A stretch of 64,000 nt of DNA, taken from NCBI RefSeq assembly GCF_900104485.1, contig NZ_FMXQ01000003.1, positions 549,002 through 613,001 on the forward strand, in the 5' to 3' direction. Made by a program: the position numbers and the translations under genes. The notes beneath the pieces were generated by a model, which was not told the DNA's origin, made no database searches, and saw nothing but the letters and a program-made list of their open reading frames with translations. Below, one piece after another: positions 7,477 to 16,226 of the stretch; position 1 is the first letter of the stretch, and each line of letters opens with the position of its first letter. Source of the DNA: Bauldia litoralis. Its GTDB lineage: Bacteria > Pseudomonadota > Alphaproteobacteria > Rhizobiales > Kaistiaceae.

Positions 7477-9450
7477 TCACCCGAAGACCCCGTGCAGGTA
7501 CCAGCGCGGGGCGATGGTCTCGCGGCCGTAGAGGCCTTCGCGGAAGAGCCAGAAGCGGTGGCCGGTGGCGTCCTCGACGCGGAAATAGTCGCGGGTCTCG
7601 TCCTCGTCGTTGCGCCACCATTCCGGGGCGATGCGTTCCGGTCCTTCGGAGCGAGCGATGCGATAGAGGGCGCGCCGCCAGCGGAAATGCATCGGCGGGC
7701 CGTCGGGCACCGCGGCGGTCGCCTCGACCGGCTCGGGCCGGGCGAAGAGGCGGAGCGGCCGGTCGATGGGATCGGCGTCCATGAACGCCGGGAAAAGGGG
7801 AGGGTCCAGTGCGCGGACACACGACACCTCTCCATCAGAATTCGTTGCGGACCTCCCGTCCGCTCGTCCCCGCGCAAGCGGGGACCCAGATTCCGACGGG
7901 TAGTGGTGGCCGGATCCTGGATTCCCGCTTGCGCGGGAATGAGCGGAAGGAGGAGGGAGCCCTCCCCAATGCCTGCCGGGGGACAATGCGTGCGCCGCGG
8001 CATCGATATCAGTCCATGCTTCCGACCGTTCGGGGATGTGGCTGTCGCGGGGGACGATGCGGCGGACGCGTTCGGGGCCGATGCGGGCGCCGATCCGGTC
8101 GATGAGCTGGCCGAGGTCGGCCTCGCCGACGGCGTCGCCGGCAAGGTCGACCTGGGCCGGGGTGTCGGGGGCGGTGACCGGCACCGAGAGGCGGGCCATG
8201 TCGAAGCCGAAGCCGGCGTCGAGCTCGTCGGCAAGGCTTGCGAATTTCTCGGCGAAGAGGCCGAGGACGTGCTTCGGCGCACGCACCGGCCGGCTGGTGC
8301 CGACGCCGAGCCGGGTGACGACGCCATCGACGCGGAACAGCGACAGCTCGAAGCGCCGCGCGCCCTCGCCGCGCTGCTCGAGGTTGCGGGCGAGCGTCGC
8401 GGCGAGCGAGGCGATGGTCGCGGCGATGTCGTCCTCCAGCCCGATCGGCTCGGCGAAGCGGCGCTCGGCGATCAGGGCGGCGACCGGGCGGCGCGGATCG
8501 ATCGCCTCCTCCTCGCGGCCGAGCGCCTGGTCGAGCCGGCGCATGAGACTGGCGCCGAAACGGGCGGCGAGCGGCGCCCGCGGCGCGTCGAGGATCTGGC
8601 CGATGCGCTTCAGCCCGACCCGGTCGAGCGCCGCGACGATGTCGTCGTCGAGGCGGAGCGCCGCGAAGGGCAGGGGGACGAGCAGGTCACGCGCGCCGCC
8701 CGACGCCACCCGCGACGTTTCGGCGTAGCGCGCCGCCGCCCAGGCGGCGCCGGGGGTATCGGCGATGGCGGCGCGGGCGGCGAAGCCCTGAGCCGGAAGG
8801 CGGGCGGCGAGATCGGCGACCAGTTCCGCTTCGCCACCGAAGAGATGGGCGCAGCCGGTGATGTCGAGCATCAGGCCGTCTTGGCCGTCGAGGGCTACCA
8901 GCGGCGTATAGCGCTCGGCCCAGTCGGCGATGGCGGCAAGCAGGGCGGCGTCGCTGGTCGGATCCGCGTCGACCGCGTCGATCGCCGGGATGATGGCGCG
9001 GGCGTCGGCCAGAGCCTGGCCCCGGTGCAGCCCGCGGCGGCGGGCGGTCTCGTCGAGGGCGACGAGGCGCAGCGCGCTCCTGGCCTTCGCGACGACGACG
9101 AGGGGCGGTGTTTCTCGAACGTTTTGGGTTGCGGTGCGTCCTTCGAGGCTCGGGCTATGCCCGAGCACCTCAGGATGGCGGATGGGGTTTGTCTCTGTCT
9201 CCGGATTGACGCCGCCGATTCTTCGGCCATTGCGATCAACACCGACCTCGCCATCCTGAGGTGCGCGCGAAGCGCGCCTCGAAGGACGCGGTTGCCCGGA
9301 TGGCTTTGGCGATGGCTCATCCCGTCCGGCGATACGCCACGACCGTCCCAGCCGTTCGCGCCAGATCCGGTCGGTCGGCAGGCAGGGCAGCGCCAGGGCG
9401 AGATAGCGCCGGGGTGGCGAGGGGGGCGAGGGCGAAGCTCCGTGCGTCAT
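7477..9450 (-). CDS. imuB: ImuB, Y-family polymerase-like mutasome protein with in-frame repeat insertions
   Basis: 657 residues from the ATG at 9450, against about 500 in the family. ImuB is a catalytically dead Y-family polymerase homologue that links DnaE2 and ImuA to the sliding clamp. Landmarks: RRYLALALPCLPTDR at the start, TPLVALDGQDGLMLDITGCA in the palm, and RLFARPEPVE plus FRWRRALYRIARSEGPERI near the end. Two additions at about residues 44-113 (family C repeat) and 484-550 (family B repeat) account for the extra length and keep the frame. The start overlaps imuA by 134 bases, unusually long. Part of the LexA-controlled operon. Confidence 0.92.
   Translation of the reverse strand: MTHGASPSPPSPPRRYLALALPCLPTDRIWRERLGRSWRIAGRDEPSPKPSGQPRPSRRASRAPQDGEVGVDRNGRRIGGVNPETETNPIRHPEVLGHSPSLEGRTATQNVRETPPLVVVAKARSALRLVALDETARRRGLHRGQALADARAIIPAIDAVDADPTSDAALLAAIADWAERYTPLVALDGQDGLMLDITGCAHLFGGEAELVADLAARLPAQGFAARAAIADTPGAAWAAARYAETSRVASGGARDLLVPLPFAALRLDDDIVAALDRVGLKRIGQILDAPRAPLAARFGASLMRRLDQALGREEEAIDPRRPVAALIAERRFAEPIGLEDDIAATIASLAATLARNLEQRGEGARRFELSLFRVDGVVTRLGVGTSRPVRAPKHVLGLFAEKFASLADELDAGFGFDMARLSVPVTAPDTPAQVDLAGDAVGEADLGQLIDRIGARIGPERVRRIVPRDSHIPERSEAWTDIDAAAHALSPGRHWGGLPPPSAHSRASGNPGSGHHYPSESGSPLARGRADGRSATNSDGEVSCVRALDPPLFPAFMDADPIDRPLRLFARPEPVEATAAVPDGPPMHFRWRRALYRIARSEGPERIAPEWWRNDEDETRDYFRVEDATGHRFWLFREGLYGRETIAPRWYLHGVFG
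7860..7946. repeat. Family B palindromic repeat inside imuB
   Basis: Arms CCGCTCGTCCCCGCGCAAGC and GCTTGCGCGGGAATGAGCGG flank a 45-50 base spacer. On the imuB strand it encodes SAHSRASGNPGSGHHYPSES and LARGRADG in frame, between the conserved DSHIPER block and the RPLRLFARPEPVE block. It is the same family as at 6315-6405 (dnaE2) and 43413-43525 (intergenic). Confidence 0.85.
9136..9289. repeat. Family C palindromic repeat inside imuB
   Basis: Inverted repeat: the left arm GCGTCCTTCGAGGCTCG...CACCTCAGGATGGCG pairs with GCCATCCTGAGGTGCG...CGCCTCGAAGGACGC at the right. The element between hisC and tyrA (35020-35159) has nearly the same arms. In imuB it encodes IRHPEVLGHSPSLEGRT and flanking residues in frame, upstream of the VVVAKARSALRL block. 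Confidence 0.85.
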
Positions 9451-10228
9451 GGTCCCATTCCAGGTCGAACCGGCCGGTGGCGCCGGCGCGGTTGCGTTCG
9501 AGGTGAAGCCGCCAGGCAGGGCGGCCGATGCCGGCGGCGAAATCGTCGAGGGTGCCGGCCGGTCGCGGCTCGACCAGCCAGCGGGTGGCGGCGGCGCCCG
9601 GTTCGGCGGCGGCGGCCTGGCGGAGCAGGATCCCCATGACGCCGCCGTCGCGGGCCCGGAGCGCCAGCCGGCGGCTGGCGGTGAGGTCGAGGACGCGGGG
9701 ATGGCCGCGGATCTCGCCGAGCACCCCGGCAAGACCGGCGCAGCGCAGCCCCTCCTCGAAGACCCACAGCGTCTCCTCCGGCCGGCGGGTGACGACGACG
9801 ATCAGCCGGCCGGGGTCGAGACCGAAGCGATCGAGGCCCGGCCCATGGGGATGGCCGCCCTCGCGGACCGCGGCTTCCTCCATCACCCAGAGCAGCGGAC
9901 GGTCGTCGCCGACGGTCAGGCGGGCCAGAATGGCGGCGGCGAAGCCGGTGGCGGCGGAGCCGGCGCGGGTGGTCTCGGCCCGGACCTCGTGCAGGGCGTT
10001 GCGGCGCAGGCCGCCGCCGAGCAGGCAATCGAGGCCCTCGACGCCGAAGGGCAGCAGCTTTTCGGCGCGCCGGGGGGCGAGACGCGGGGCCTCCGGCCTT
10101 TCCGGTCCCTGAGGGGGGACGGCAGGCGACGGCGGTGCCTCGACGCCGAGCGGACGGCCCTCGATTTCGGCAATCCTCCGGCGCAGCCCGGCAAAGTCGT
10201 CCCCTGCCATGAAAACGCTCGCGCGCAT
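9317..10228 (-). CDS. imuA: ImuA, RecA-like mutasome protein
   Basis: About 303 residues from the ATG at 10228 (GAAAGG upstream); an upstream ATG at 10300 lies beyond the LexA box and is unlikely. ImuA is a RecA-like accessory protein needed for DnaE2-dependent mutagenesis. Recognisable parts are LLPFGVEGLDCLLGGGLRRN, LHEVRAETTRAGSAATGFAA and ATRWLVEPRPAGTLDDFAAG, in family order. It is the first gene of imuA-imuB and is preceded by a consensus alphaproteobacterial LexA site. The last ~45 residues overlap the imuB start in another frame. Confidence 0.92.
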   Translation of the reverse strand: MRASVFMAGDDFAGLRRRIAEIEGRPLGVEAPPSPAVPPQGPERPEAPRLAPRRAEKLLPFGVEGLDCLLGGGLRRNALHEVRAETTRAGSAATGFAAAILARLTVGDDRPLLWVMEEAAVREGGHPHGPGLDRFGLDPGRLIVVVTRRPEETLWVFEEGLRCAGLAGVLGEIRGHPRVLDLTASRRLALRARDGGVMGILLRQAAAAEPGAAATRWLVEPRPAGTLDDFAAGIGRPAWRLHLERNRAGATGRFDLEWDHDARSFALAPLATPALSRPGAALPADRPDLARTAGTVVAYRRTG

Positions 10229-10254
10229 GGCTTTCGGCCTTTCGATGTGAATAT

Positions 10255-10269
10255 GTTCCTGTTTTGTTC
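10255..10269 (-). promoter_or_regulatory. LexA box (GTTC-N7-GTTC) of the imuA-imuB operon
   Basis: GTTC CTGTTTT GTTC on the + strand, i.e. GAAC-N7-GAAC reading toward imuA. This is an exact match to the direct-repeat LexA operator of alphaproteobacteria. It ends 27 bases upstream of the imuA start, a normal place for SOS repression. I saw no second such site immediately upstream of dnaE2. Confidence 0.88.
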
Positions 10270-10407
10270 TATTGATTCCGGAGAACGAAAAAAGAGTCAA
10301 GCGGATTCCGGGAAAGCCTGTGGTAACGGGCTCGCCGCTAAGGTGTCGCCCCGTCCAGCCGCCGCCTTCACCCAGGCCGCAGTCGTCCCACGCCGATCGG
10401 AGCCGTC

Positions 10408-10851
10408 ATGATCCGCGCCAAAGCCGTCCTTGCCGTTGCCTTTTCCGCCGCCTTCGCCCTGCCGGCAGTGGCGCTCGACCCGGGGGGCGAGCAGTACAAG
10501 AACCTGCTGACGCCGCTGCTCGAAAGCGGCAAGACGATCCTCGACCAACAGATCGCCTATCCCGCCGGCACGGCCAAGGTGACGGCGGCAATCGTCACCA
10601 TCCCGCCCGGCAACGACACCGGCTGGCATACGCACGAGGTGCCGCTCTTCGCCTATGTGATGGAGGGCGAATTGTCGGTCGACTATGGCAGCAAGGGCGT
10701 CAAGGTCTACAAGGCGGGCGACAGCCTGCTCGAGGCGATGGACTGGCCGCATAACGGCACCAACCGGACCGACAAGCCGATGAAGCTGCTGGCCGTCTAC
10801 ATGGGCGCCGAGGGCGAGCCAAACGCCGAGCCGGTCGACGGACCGAAATAG
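10408..10851 (+). CDS. Secreted cupin-domain protein
   Basis: 147 residues. A signal peptide (about 1-22, cleavage after PAVA) precedes a single small cupin barrel. The metal-site motif reads GWHTHEVPLFAYVMEGELSV, with the second motif around GDSLLEAMDWPHNGTN. Two His in HTHE, a later His in the second motif and the acidic residue between them are present, so metal binding is plausible. Periplasmic cupins of this size have unknown substrates. It is a single gene diverging from imuA and is not obviously part of the SOS operon. Confidence 0.82.
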   Translation: MIRAKAVLAVAFSAAFALPAVALDPGGEQYKNLLTPLLESGKTILDQQIAYPAGTAKVTAAIVTIPPGNDTGWHTHEVPLFAYVMEGELSVDYGSKGVKVYKAGDSLLEAMDWPHNGTNRTDKPMKLLAVYMGAEGEPNAEPVDGPK

Positions 10852-10930
10852 CGCAAGCGGCGCCGGCCGGGGGAACCGGGCCCGCCTTCGCCGTCTTGAC
10901 GCCATATGTCGCGACTATCAGGGTCGACCC

Positions 10931-11263
10931 ATGAACGGTCGATTCCCCGCCATGGTCCTCATCGTCGCCGCCATCGCGGCGCCGGACGCCGGCATGGCGC
11001 AGGCGTCGGGCGCGGTGACCCCGGCGGCGCTGGTCAACGCCATCGGCCAGGCGATCATCATCCTGCTCATCGCGCTGGCGGCGCTGTCGGTCGCCGCCAA
11101 GCTGTCGATCCATTTCGGCCTCGTGCCGCGCGAACCGGAAACCCGGCTGCAGACCCTGATCCACGGCGCCGCCAATGTCGTCGGCCGGCTCAGGCCGCCG
11201 CAAACGATGCGCGACAGGCGGCGGGCCGAACGCATGTCCGAGGACGACGAGCGGCGCCGCTAG
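10931..11263 (+). CDS. Small membrane protein of unknown function
   Basis: 110 residues. An N-terminal signal-like hydrophobic stretch (about 5-23, ending AGMA) and a second membrane span (about 38-60, IGQAIIILLIALAALSVAA) are followed by a highly charged tail rich in Arg and Glu (RDRRRAERMSEDDERRR). The expected form is a small inner-membrane protein with a cytoplasmic basic tail. I do not recognise the family. It lies just upstream of the NAD-glutamate dehydrogenase gene on the same strand. Confidence 0.6.
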   Translation: MNGRFPAMVLIVAAIAAPDAGMAQASGAVTPAALVNAIGQAIIILLIALAALSVAAKLSIHFGLVPREPETRLQTLIHGAANVVGRLRPPQTMRDRRRAERMSEDDERRR

Positions 11264-11339
11264 GCGTCGCGCGCGAATGTCACAAACGCCTCATAGGATG
11301 AGGCGAATAACCAGAAACGTTGTCGCCGGGGGAAAGCCC

Positions 11340-14300
11340 ATGCATGCCGCAGAGGCCGAACGCAGCCGCCTGATCGGTGCGGTCCAGAAGATGCTGTCGC
11401 GGGCCGGAAAGGATGACGGGGCGAGGCTCCCGGCGCTGGCCGGCGATCTCCTCGGCCATGTCAGCCCGGAGGACCTTGCCCGGGTCTCGCCCGACGACCT
11501 TTGCGGCTTCGTCCGCTCGGCCGATTCGCTGCTGGCGCGGCGCAAGCCGGGGCAGGCCGTGGTGCGGCTCACCGATCCCGACGGCGACGGAGCGGGGCCG
11601 GATGGCGAGGTCACCGTCATCGAGATGCTCAACGACGACATGCCCTTCCTGGTCGATTCGACCCTCCAGGAGTTGCAGGCGCTCGGCCTCACGGTGCGGC
11701 TGGTCGCCCATCCGGTGGTCACCGTCACCCGCGACCGCGCCGGCAAGCTCACCGCCTATGGCGCGGAGGCGCAGGCCTCCGGGCGCGGCCGGCGGGAGAG
11801 CCTGATCCAGATCGTCATCGCGCGCGTGGCGCGGACGGCGGATCGTGAAACGATCGCGGCGCAACTGGAAAGCCTGCTCGTCGAGATCCGCCACGCGACC
11901 GCCGACTGGCCGGCGATGGTCGAGAAGCTGGCGGCGATCATCGCCAGCTACAAGGCCGAGCCGCCGCCGATCCCGGCTGCCGATGTCGCGGAGGCGATCG
12001 CCTTCCTCGAATGGCTGGCCGACGACAATTTCACCTTCCTCGGGGTGCGCGAATACGGCTTTTCCGGCGGCGCCAAGCGCGGCCAGCTCAACCGCGAGGA
12101 GGGGAGCGGGCTCGGCATCCTCGCCGATCCCGACGTGCGGGTGCTGAGCCGGGGCGGGCGCGGCGTGACGATGACGCCGGCGATCCGCGAATTCCTTGCC
12201 CGGCCCTTCCCGCTCTTCGTCGCCAAGTCGAACCTCAAGTCGCGTATCCATCGTCGCGCCTATGCCGACTATATCGGCATCAAGTGCTACCGCAGCGACG
12301 GCCGGCTCGCCGGCGAGGTCCGCTTCATCGGGCTGTTCACCTCGACCGCCTATAACCGCTCGGTGCTGGCGATCCCGTATCTGCGCCGCAAGGCGGAAGC
12401 GATCGTCGCCCGCGCCGGTTTCGGCGGCGCCGGCCACTCGGCCAAGACGCTTGTCAATGTGCTGGAATCCTATCCGCGCGACGAGCTGTTCCAGACCGAC
12501 GAGGACACCCTGTTCCGCTTCGTTATGGCGATCATGGCGCTGGCCGAGCGGCCGCGGGTCAGGGTGCTGGCGCGGACCGACAAGTTCGACCGCTTCGTCT
12601 CGGTCCTCGTCTTCGTGCCGCGCGACCAGTATGACACCGACGCCCGGGAACGGATAGGCGCCTATCTCGCCGAGACCTTCGACGGGCATGTCTCGGCCTA
12701 TTACCCGACCTTCTTCGAAGGGGCGCTGACCCGGGTCCAGTTCATCATCGGCCGGGCCGGCGGCGAGACCCCCGACCCCGGCGAGCCGGCGCTCGAGGCG
12801 GCGGTGACGCGGATCGTCGAGAGCTGGCCGGACGCGCTGGCGGCGGCGCTCCGCCGCCGCTTCGAGCCGGCGCGCGCCGACGTACTGGCCGGGCATTACC
12901 GCGACGCCTTTCCGGTCGGCTATCGCCACGCGACCAGCCCGGAAGCGGCGGTCAACGACATCGCCACCTTCGCGCGGCTGACCGGCGAACACCCGATCGC
13001 CGGCTCGTTTCACCGCGACAGCTGGACGCCGCCGCACGGGCTGGCGCTGAAGCTGATCCACCTCGGCGAGCCGATCGCCCTGTCGATGCGGGTGCCGATG
13101 CTCGAGAACATGGGCCTGCGGGTCATCGATGAGCAGACCTACGAGATCACGCCGACCGGCGACCGGCCGCGGATCTTCGTCCACGAAATGGCGCTGGAAC
13201 GCGCCGACGGCAAGCCGGTCGACCTCGAGACGGCGGCGGAACCGCTGATCGCATGCTTCATGGCGGTCTGGTACGGGCTGGCCGAGAATGACGGCTACAA
13301 CGCGCTGGTGGTCAACGGCGGCCTCGGCTGGCGGGACGTCACCATCCTGCGGGCGGTGTCGCGCTACATCCGCCAGGCCGGGACGCCGCTCACCCAGCAT
13401 ACGCTGTGGGAGACGCTGAACGCTCACGCCGATATCGCCCGGACGCTGGTCGAGCTGTTCCATGCCCGCTTCGACCCGGACAATCGCGACGAGCGGGTCG
13501 CCGGCCGCCGCGTCGCGCGGATCGAGACGGCGCTCGAAAAGGTCGAGAGCCTCGACGAGGACCGCGCCATCCGGCGTTTCCTCAATGTCATCGACGCGAT
13601 CCTGCGGACCAATGTCTACCAGCGCGATGCCGAGGGCGAACCGCGCCGCCAGATCGTCTTCAAGCTCGATTCGCAGCGGATCGAGGACCTGCCGGCGCCG
13701 CGTCCCTTCCGCGAGATCTTCGTCTACGGGCCGCGCGTCGAGGGCATCCACCTGCGCTTCGGCAGGGTGGCGCGCGGCGGCATCCGCTGGTCGGACCGGC
13801 CGCTCGACTTCCGCACCGAGGTGCTCGGCCTCGCCAAGGCGCAACAGGCCAAGAACGCGGTGATCGTGCCGGTCGGCGCCAAGGGCGGCTTCGTGCCGAA
13901 GCTGCTGCCGGCCTCCGGCGATCGCGCCGCGATCTTCGAGGAGGGCAAGGCCGCCTACAGCATCTTCATCTCCAGCCTGCTCGACATCACCGACAACCTG
14001 GTCGATGACGCGCCGGTGCCGCCGGACGACGTGATCCGCCGCGACGAGGACGATCCCTACCTGGTCGTCGCCGCCGACAAGGGCACGGCGACCTTCTCCG
14101 ATACCGCCAACGCCATCGCGGAAGCGCATGACTTCTGGCTTGGCGACGCCTTCGCCAGCGGCGGTTCGCATGGCTATGACCACAAGAAGATGGGGATCAC
14201 CGCCCGCGGCGCCTGGGAGGCGGTGAAGCGACATTTCCGCGAGATGGATACCGACATCCAGGCGACGCCCTTCACGGTGGTCGGCGTCGGCGACATGTCA

Positions 14301-16145
14301 GGCGACGTGTTCGGCAACGCGATGCTGCTGTCGCCGCAGATCCGGCTGGTCGCCGCCTTCGACCATCGCGACATCTTCATCGACCCGGATCCCGATCCGG
14401 CGGTGGGGATCGCCGAGCGCCAGCGGCTCTTCGACCTGCCGCGATCGAGCTGGCAGGACTATGACCGGGCGAAGATCTCGGCCGGCGGCGGCGTCTTCTC
14501 GCGCAAGGAAAAGTCGATCCCGCTCAGCCCGGAGATGCGGGCGGCGCTCGACCTGACCGGCGAAAAGGCGACGCCCAATGTCATACTGCGCGCCATTCTC
14601 GGCGCCCGCGCCGACCTCCTGTTCTTCGGCGGCATCGGCACCTTCGTGCGGGCGCGGGACGAGGGGCCGGACAAGGTCGGCGACCGGGCCAATGACGCGA
14701 TCCGCCTGACCGGCGGCGAAGTGCGGGCCAGGGTGGTCGGCGAGGGCGGCAACCTTGCCATGACCCAGTCGGGGCGGATCGAATATTGCCTCGCCGGCGG
14801 ACGCTGCAATTCCGACGCGATCGACAACTCGGCCGGGGTCAACACCTCCGATGTCGAGGTCAACATCAAGATCGCGCTCGGCAAGGCGGTGCGCGATGGG
14901 CGGCTGGACGCCAGGGGCCGCGACAAGCTGCTCGCCTCGATGACCGACGAGGTGGCGGCGCTGGTCCTGCGCAACAACTATCGCCAGACGCTGGCGATCT
15001 CGCTGACCGAGATGCGCGGCTTCGCGTATTTCGGCTACCAGCGGCGGCTGATCCAGGACCTCGAACGCCGTGGCGTGCTCGACCGGGCGGTCGAATCGCT
15101 GCCCGACGAGGTGGCGATGGCCGAGCGACAGGCGGCCGGCAAGCCGCTGACCCGCCCCGAGATCGCGGTGCTGGTCGCCTATGCCAAGATCCTGCTCTTC
15201 GACCAGTTGATGGCCGGCGACGTCGCCGACGACACGACGCTCGACGACGAGTTGTTCCGCTACTTCCCGACCCGGATGTGGGACGACTATCACGCGGATA
15301 TCGAGAGCCACCGACTGCGGGCCGAGATCATCGCGACGATGGTCGCCAACTCGATGGTCAACCGGGCCGGGCCGACCTATGCCATCCGCGTCGCCGACCG
15401 GACCGGCGCCTCGCCGATCCAGATCGCCCGGGTCTATGTCGTGCTGCGCGAGGCCTTCCGGCTGCGCGAACTCAACGACGCCATCGACGCGCTCGACAAC
15501 AGGATCGACGGGACGACCCAGCTCAATCTCTACAGCGCGGTGAAGCACCTGGCGGTGTCGCGGACGACATGGTTCCTGCGCAACGTCTCGCTGGACGCCG
15601 GAATCGGGCCGGTGGCCAGCGCCTTTGGCGAGACCATCGCGACGATGGCCGGGATGCTCGACCGGGTGCTGCCGGAGCCGGTCGCCGCGCGCCTTGCCGA
15701 CTCGATCGAGGCCTATCGGGCCGCCGGGGTTCCGGAGGAGGTCGCGGTCGCCATCGGACGCCTGCCGGTGCTGGTCGACGCGACCGACATCCACCTTGTC
15801 GCCGAGGCGACCGGCCAGTCGCTCGAGGCCGCAGCCACCGTCTTCTACGACGTGGGCGAGCGGGCCCGGATCGGCAATGCGATGCGCCGGGCCGAGGCGA
15901 TCCCGATGACCGACTATTACGACGGGCTGGCCCGCGAGCGGGCGCTGGAGACCATCGCCACCGCCCATCGCCAGATCGCCATCCAGGTGATCAAGGCCGG
16001 CGGCGTCGAAGCCTGGCGGGCGGCGCGCAGCGATGCCGTCGAACGGAGCCTCGACGTCGTCTCCGGGATCACCGAGACGGAGGAGATGACGCTGTCGCGG
16101 ATCGCGGTGGTGGCCAGCCTGCTGGCCGATCTCGCGGCGATCTGA
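11340..16145 (+). CDS. NAD-dependent glutamate dehydrogenase, large (~180 kDa) type
   Basis: 1601 residues from the ATG at 11340, preceded by GGGGGA. The open frame extends to 11175, but that part overlaps the previous gene and lacks family features. The protein converts glutamate to 2-oxoglutarate and ammonia with NAD+. The catalytic half contains GGIRWSDRPLDFRTEVLGLA (about residue 814) followed by the Lys-containing KNAVIVPVGAKGGFVPK. The NAD fold appears as VVGVGDMSGDVFGN near residue 980. Length and motifs match the Caulobacter/Streptomyces-type GDH rather than the short hexameric enzymes. Long flanking domains are thought to be regulatory. It appears intact. Confidence 0.95.
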   Translation: MHAAEAERSRLIGAVQKMLSRAGKDDGARLPALAGDLLGHVSPEDLARVSPDDLCGFVRSADSLLARRKPGQAVVRLTDPDGDGAGPDGEVTVIEMLNDDMPFLVDSTLQELQALGLTVRLVAHPVVTVTRDRAGKLTAYGAEAQASGRGRRESLIQIVIARVARTADRETIAAQLESLLVEIRHATADWPAMVEKLAAIIASYKAEPPPIPAADVAEAIAFLEWLADDNFTFLGVREYGFSGGAKRGQLNREEGSGLGILADPDVRVLSRGGRGVTMTPAIREFLARPFPLFVAKSNLKSRIHRRAYADYIGIKCYRSDGRLAGEVRFIGLFTSTAYNRSVLAIPYLRRKAEAIVARAGFGGAGHSAKTLVNVLESYPRDELFQTDEDTLFRFVMAIMALAERPRVRVLARTDKFDRFVSVLVFVPRDQYDTDARERIGAYLAETFDGHVSAYYPTFFEGALTRVQFIIGRAGGETPDPGEPALEAAVTRIVESWPDALAAALRRRFEPARADVLAGHYRDAFPVGYRHATSPEAAVNDIATFARLTGEHPIAGSFHRDSWTPPHGLALKLIHLGEPIALSMRVPMLENMGLRVIDEQTYEITPTGDRPRIFVHEMALERADGKPVDLETAAEPLIACFMAVWYGLAENDGYNALVVNGGLGWRDVTILRAVSRYIRQAGTPLTQHTLWETLNAHADIARTLVELFHARFDPDNRDERVAGRRVARIETALEKVESLDEDRAIRRFLNVIDAILRTNVYQRDAEGEPRRQIVFKLDSQRIEDLPAPRPFREIFVYGPRVEGIHLRFGRVARGGIRWSDRPLDFRTEVLGLAKAQQAKNAVIVPVGAKGGFVPKLLPASGDRAAIFEEGKAAYSIFISSLLDITDNLVDDAPVPPDDVIRRDEDDPYLVVAADKGTATFSDTANAIAEAHDFWLGDAFASGGSHGYDHKKMGITARGAWEAVKRHFREMDTDIQATPFTVVGVGDMSGDVFGNAMLLSPQIRLVAAFDHRDIFIDPDPDPAVGIAERQRLFDLPRSSWQDYDRAKISAGGGVFSRKEKSIPLSPEMRAALDLTGEKATPNVILRAILGARADLLFFGGIGTFVRARDEGPDKVGDRANDAIRLTGGEVRARVVGEGGNLAMTQSGRIEYCLAGGRCNSDAIDNSAGVNTSDVEVNIKIALGKAVRDGRLDARGRDKLLASMTDEVAALVLRNNYRQTLAISLTEMRGFAYFGYQRRLIQDLERRGVLDRAVESLPDEVAMAERQAAGKPLTRPEIAVLVAYAKILLFDQLMAGDVADDTTLDDELFRYFPTRMWDDYHADIESHRLRAEIIATMVANSMVNRAGPTYAIRVADRTGASPIQIARVYVVLREAFRLRELNDAIDALDNRIDGTTQLNLYSAVKHLAVSRTTWFLRNVSLDAGIGPVASAFGETIATMAGMLDRVLPEPVAARLADSIEAYRAAGVPEEVAVAIGRLPVLVDATDIHLVAEATGQSLEAAATVFYDVGERARIGNAMRRAEAIPMTDYYDGLARERALETIATAHRQIAIQVIKAGGVEAWRAARSDAVERSLDVVSGITETEEMTLSRIAVVASLLADLAAI

Positions 16146-16226
16146 TCCAGGCGCGATTGGCGTCCGCCGACTCTTCCTTCGCCCGCCGCAACCGGACTAA
16201 GCTGCCGGGAGGCGTCGGGCGAGGGC

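Noticed and set aside
11280..14234. 984-codon open frame antisense to the NAD-GDH gene
   Set aside because: Shadow frame; composition is typical of reverse-complemented GC-rich coding DNA and no domain is visible.
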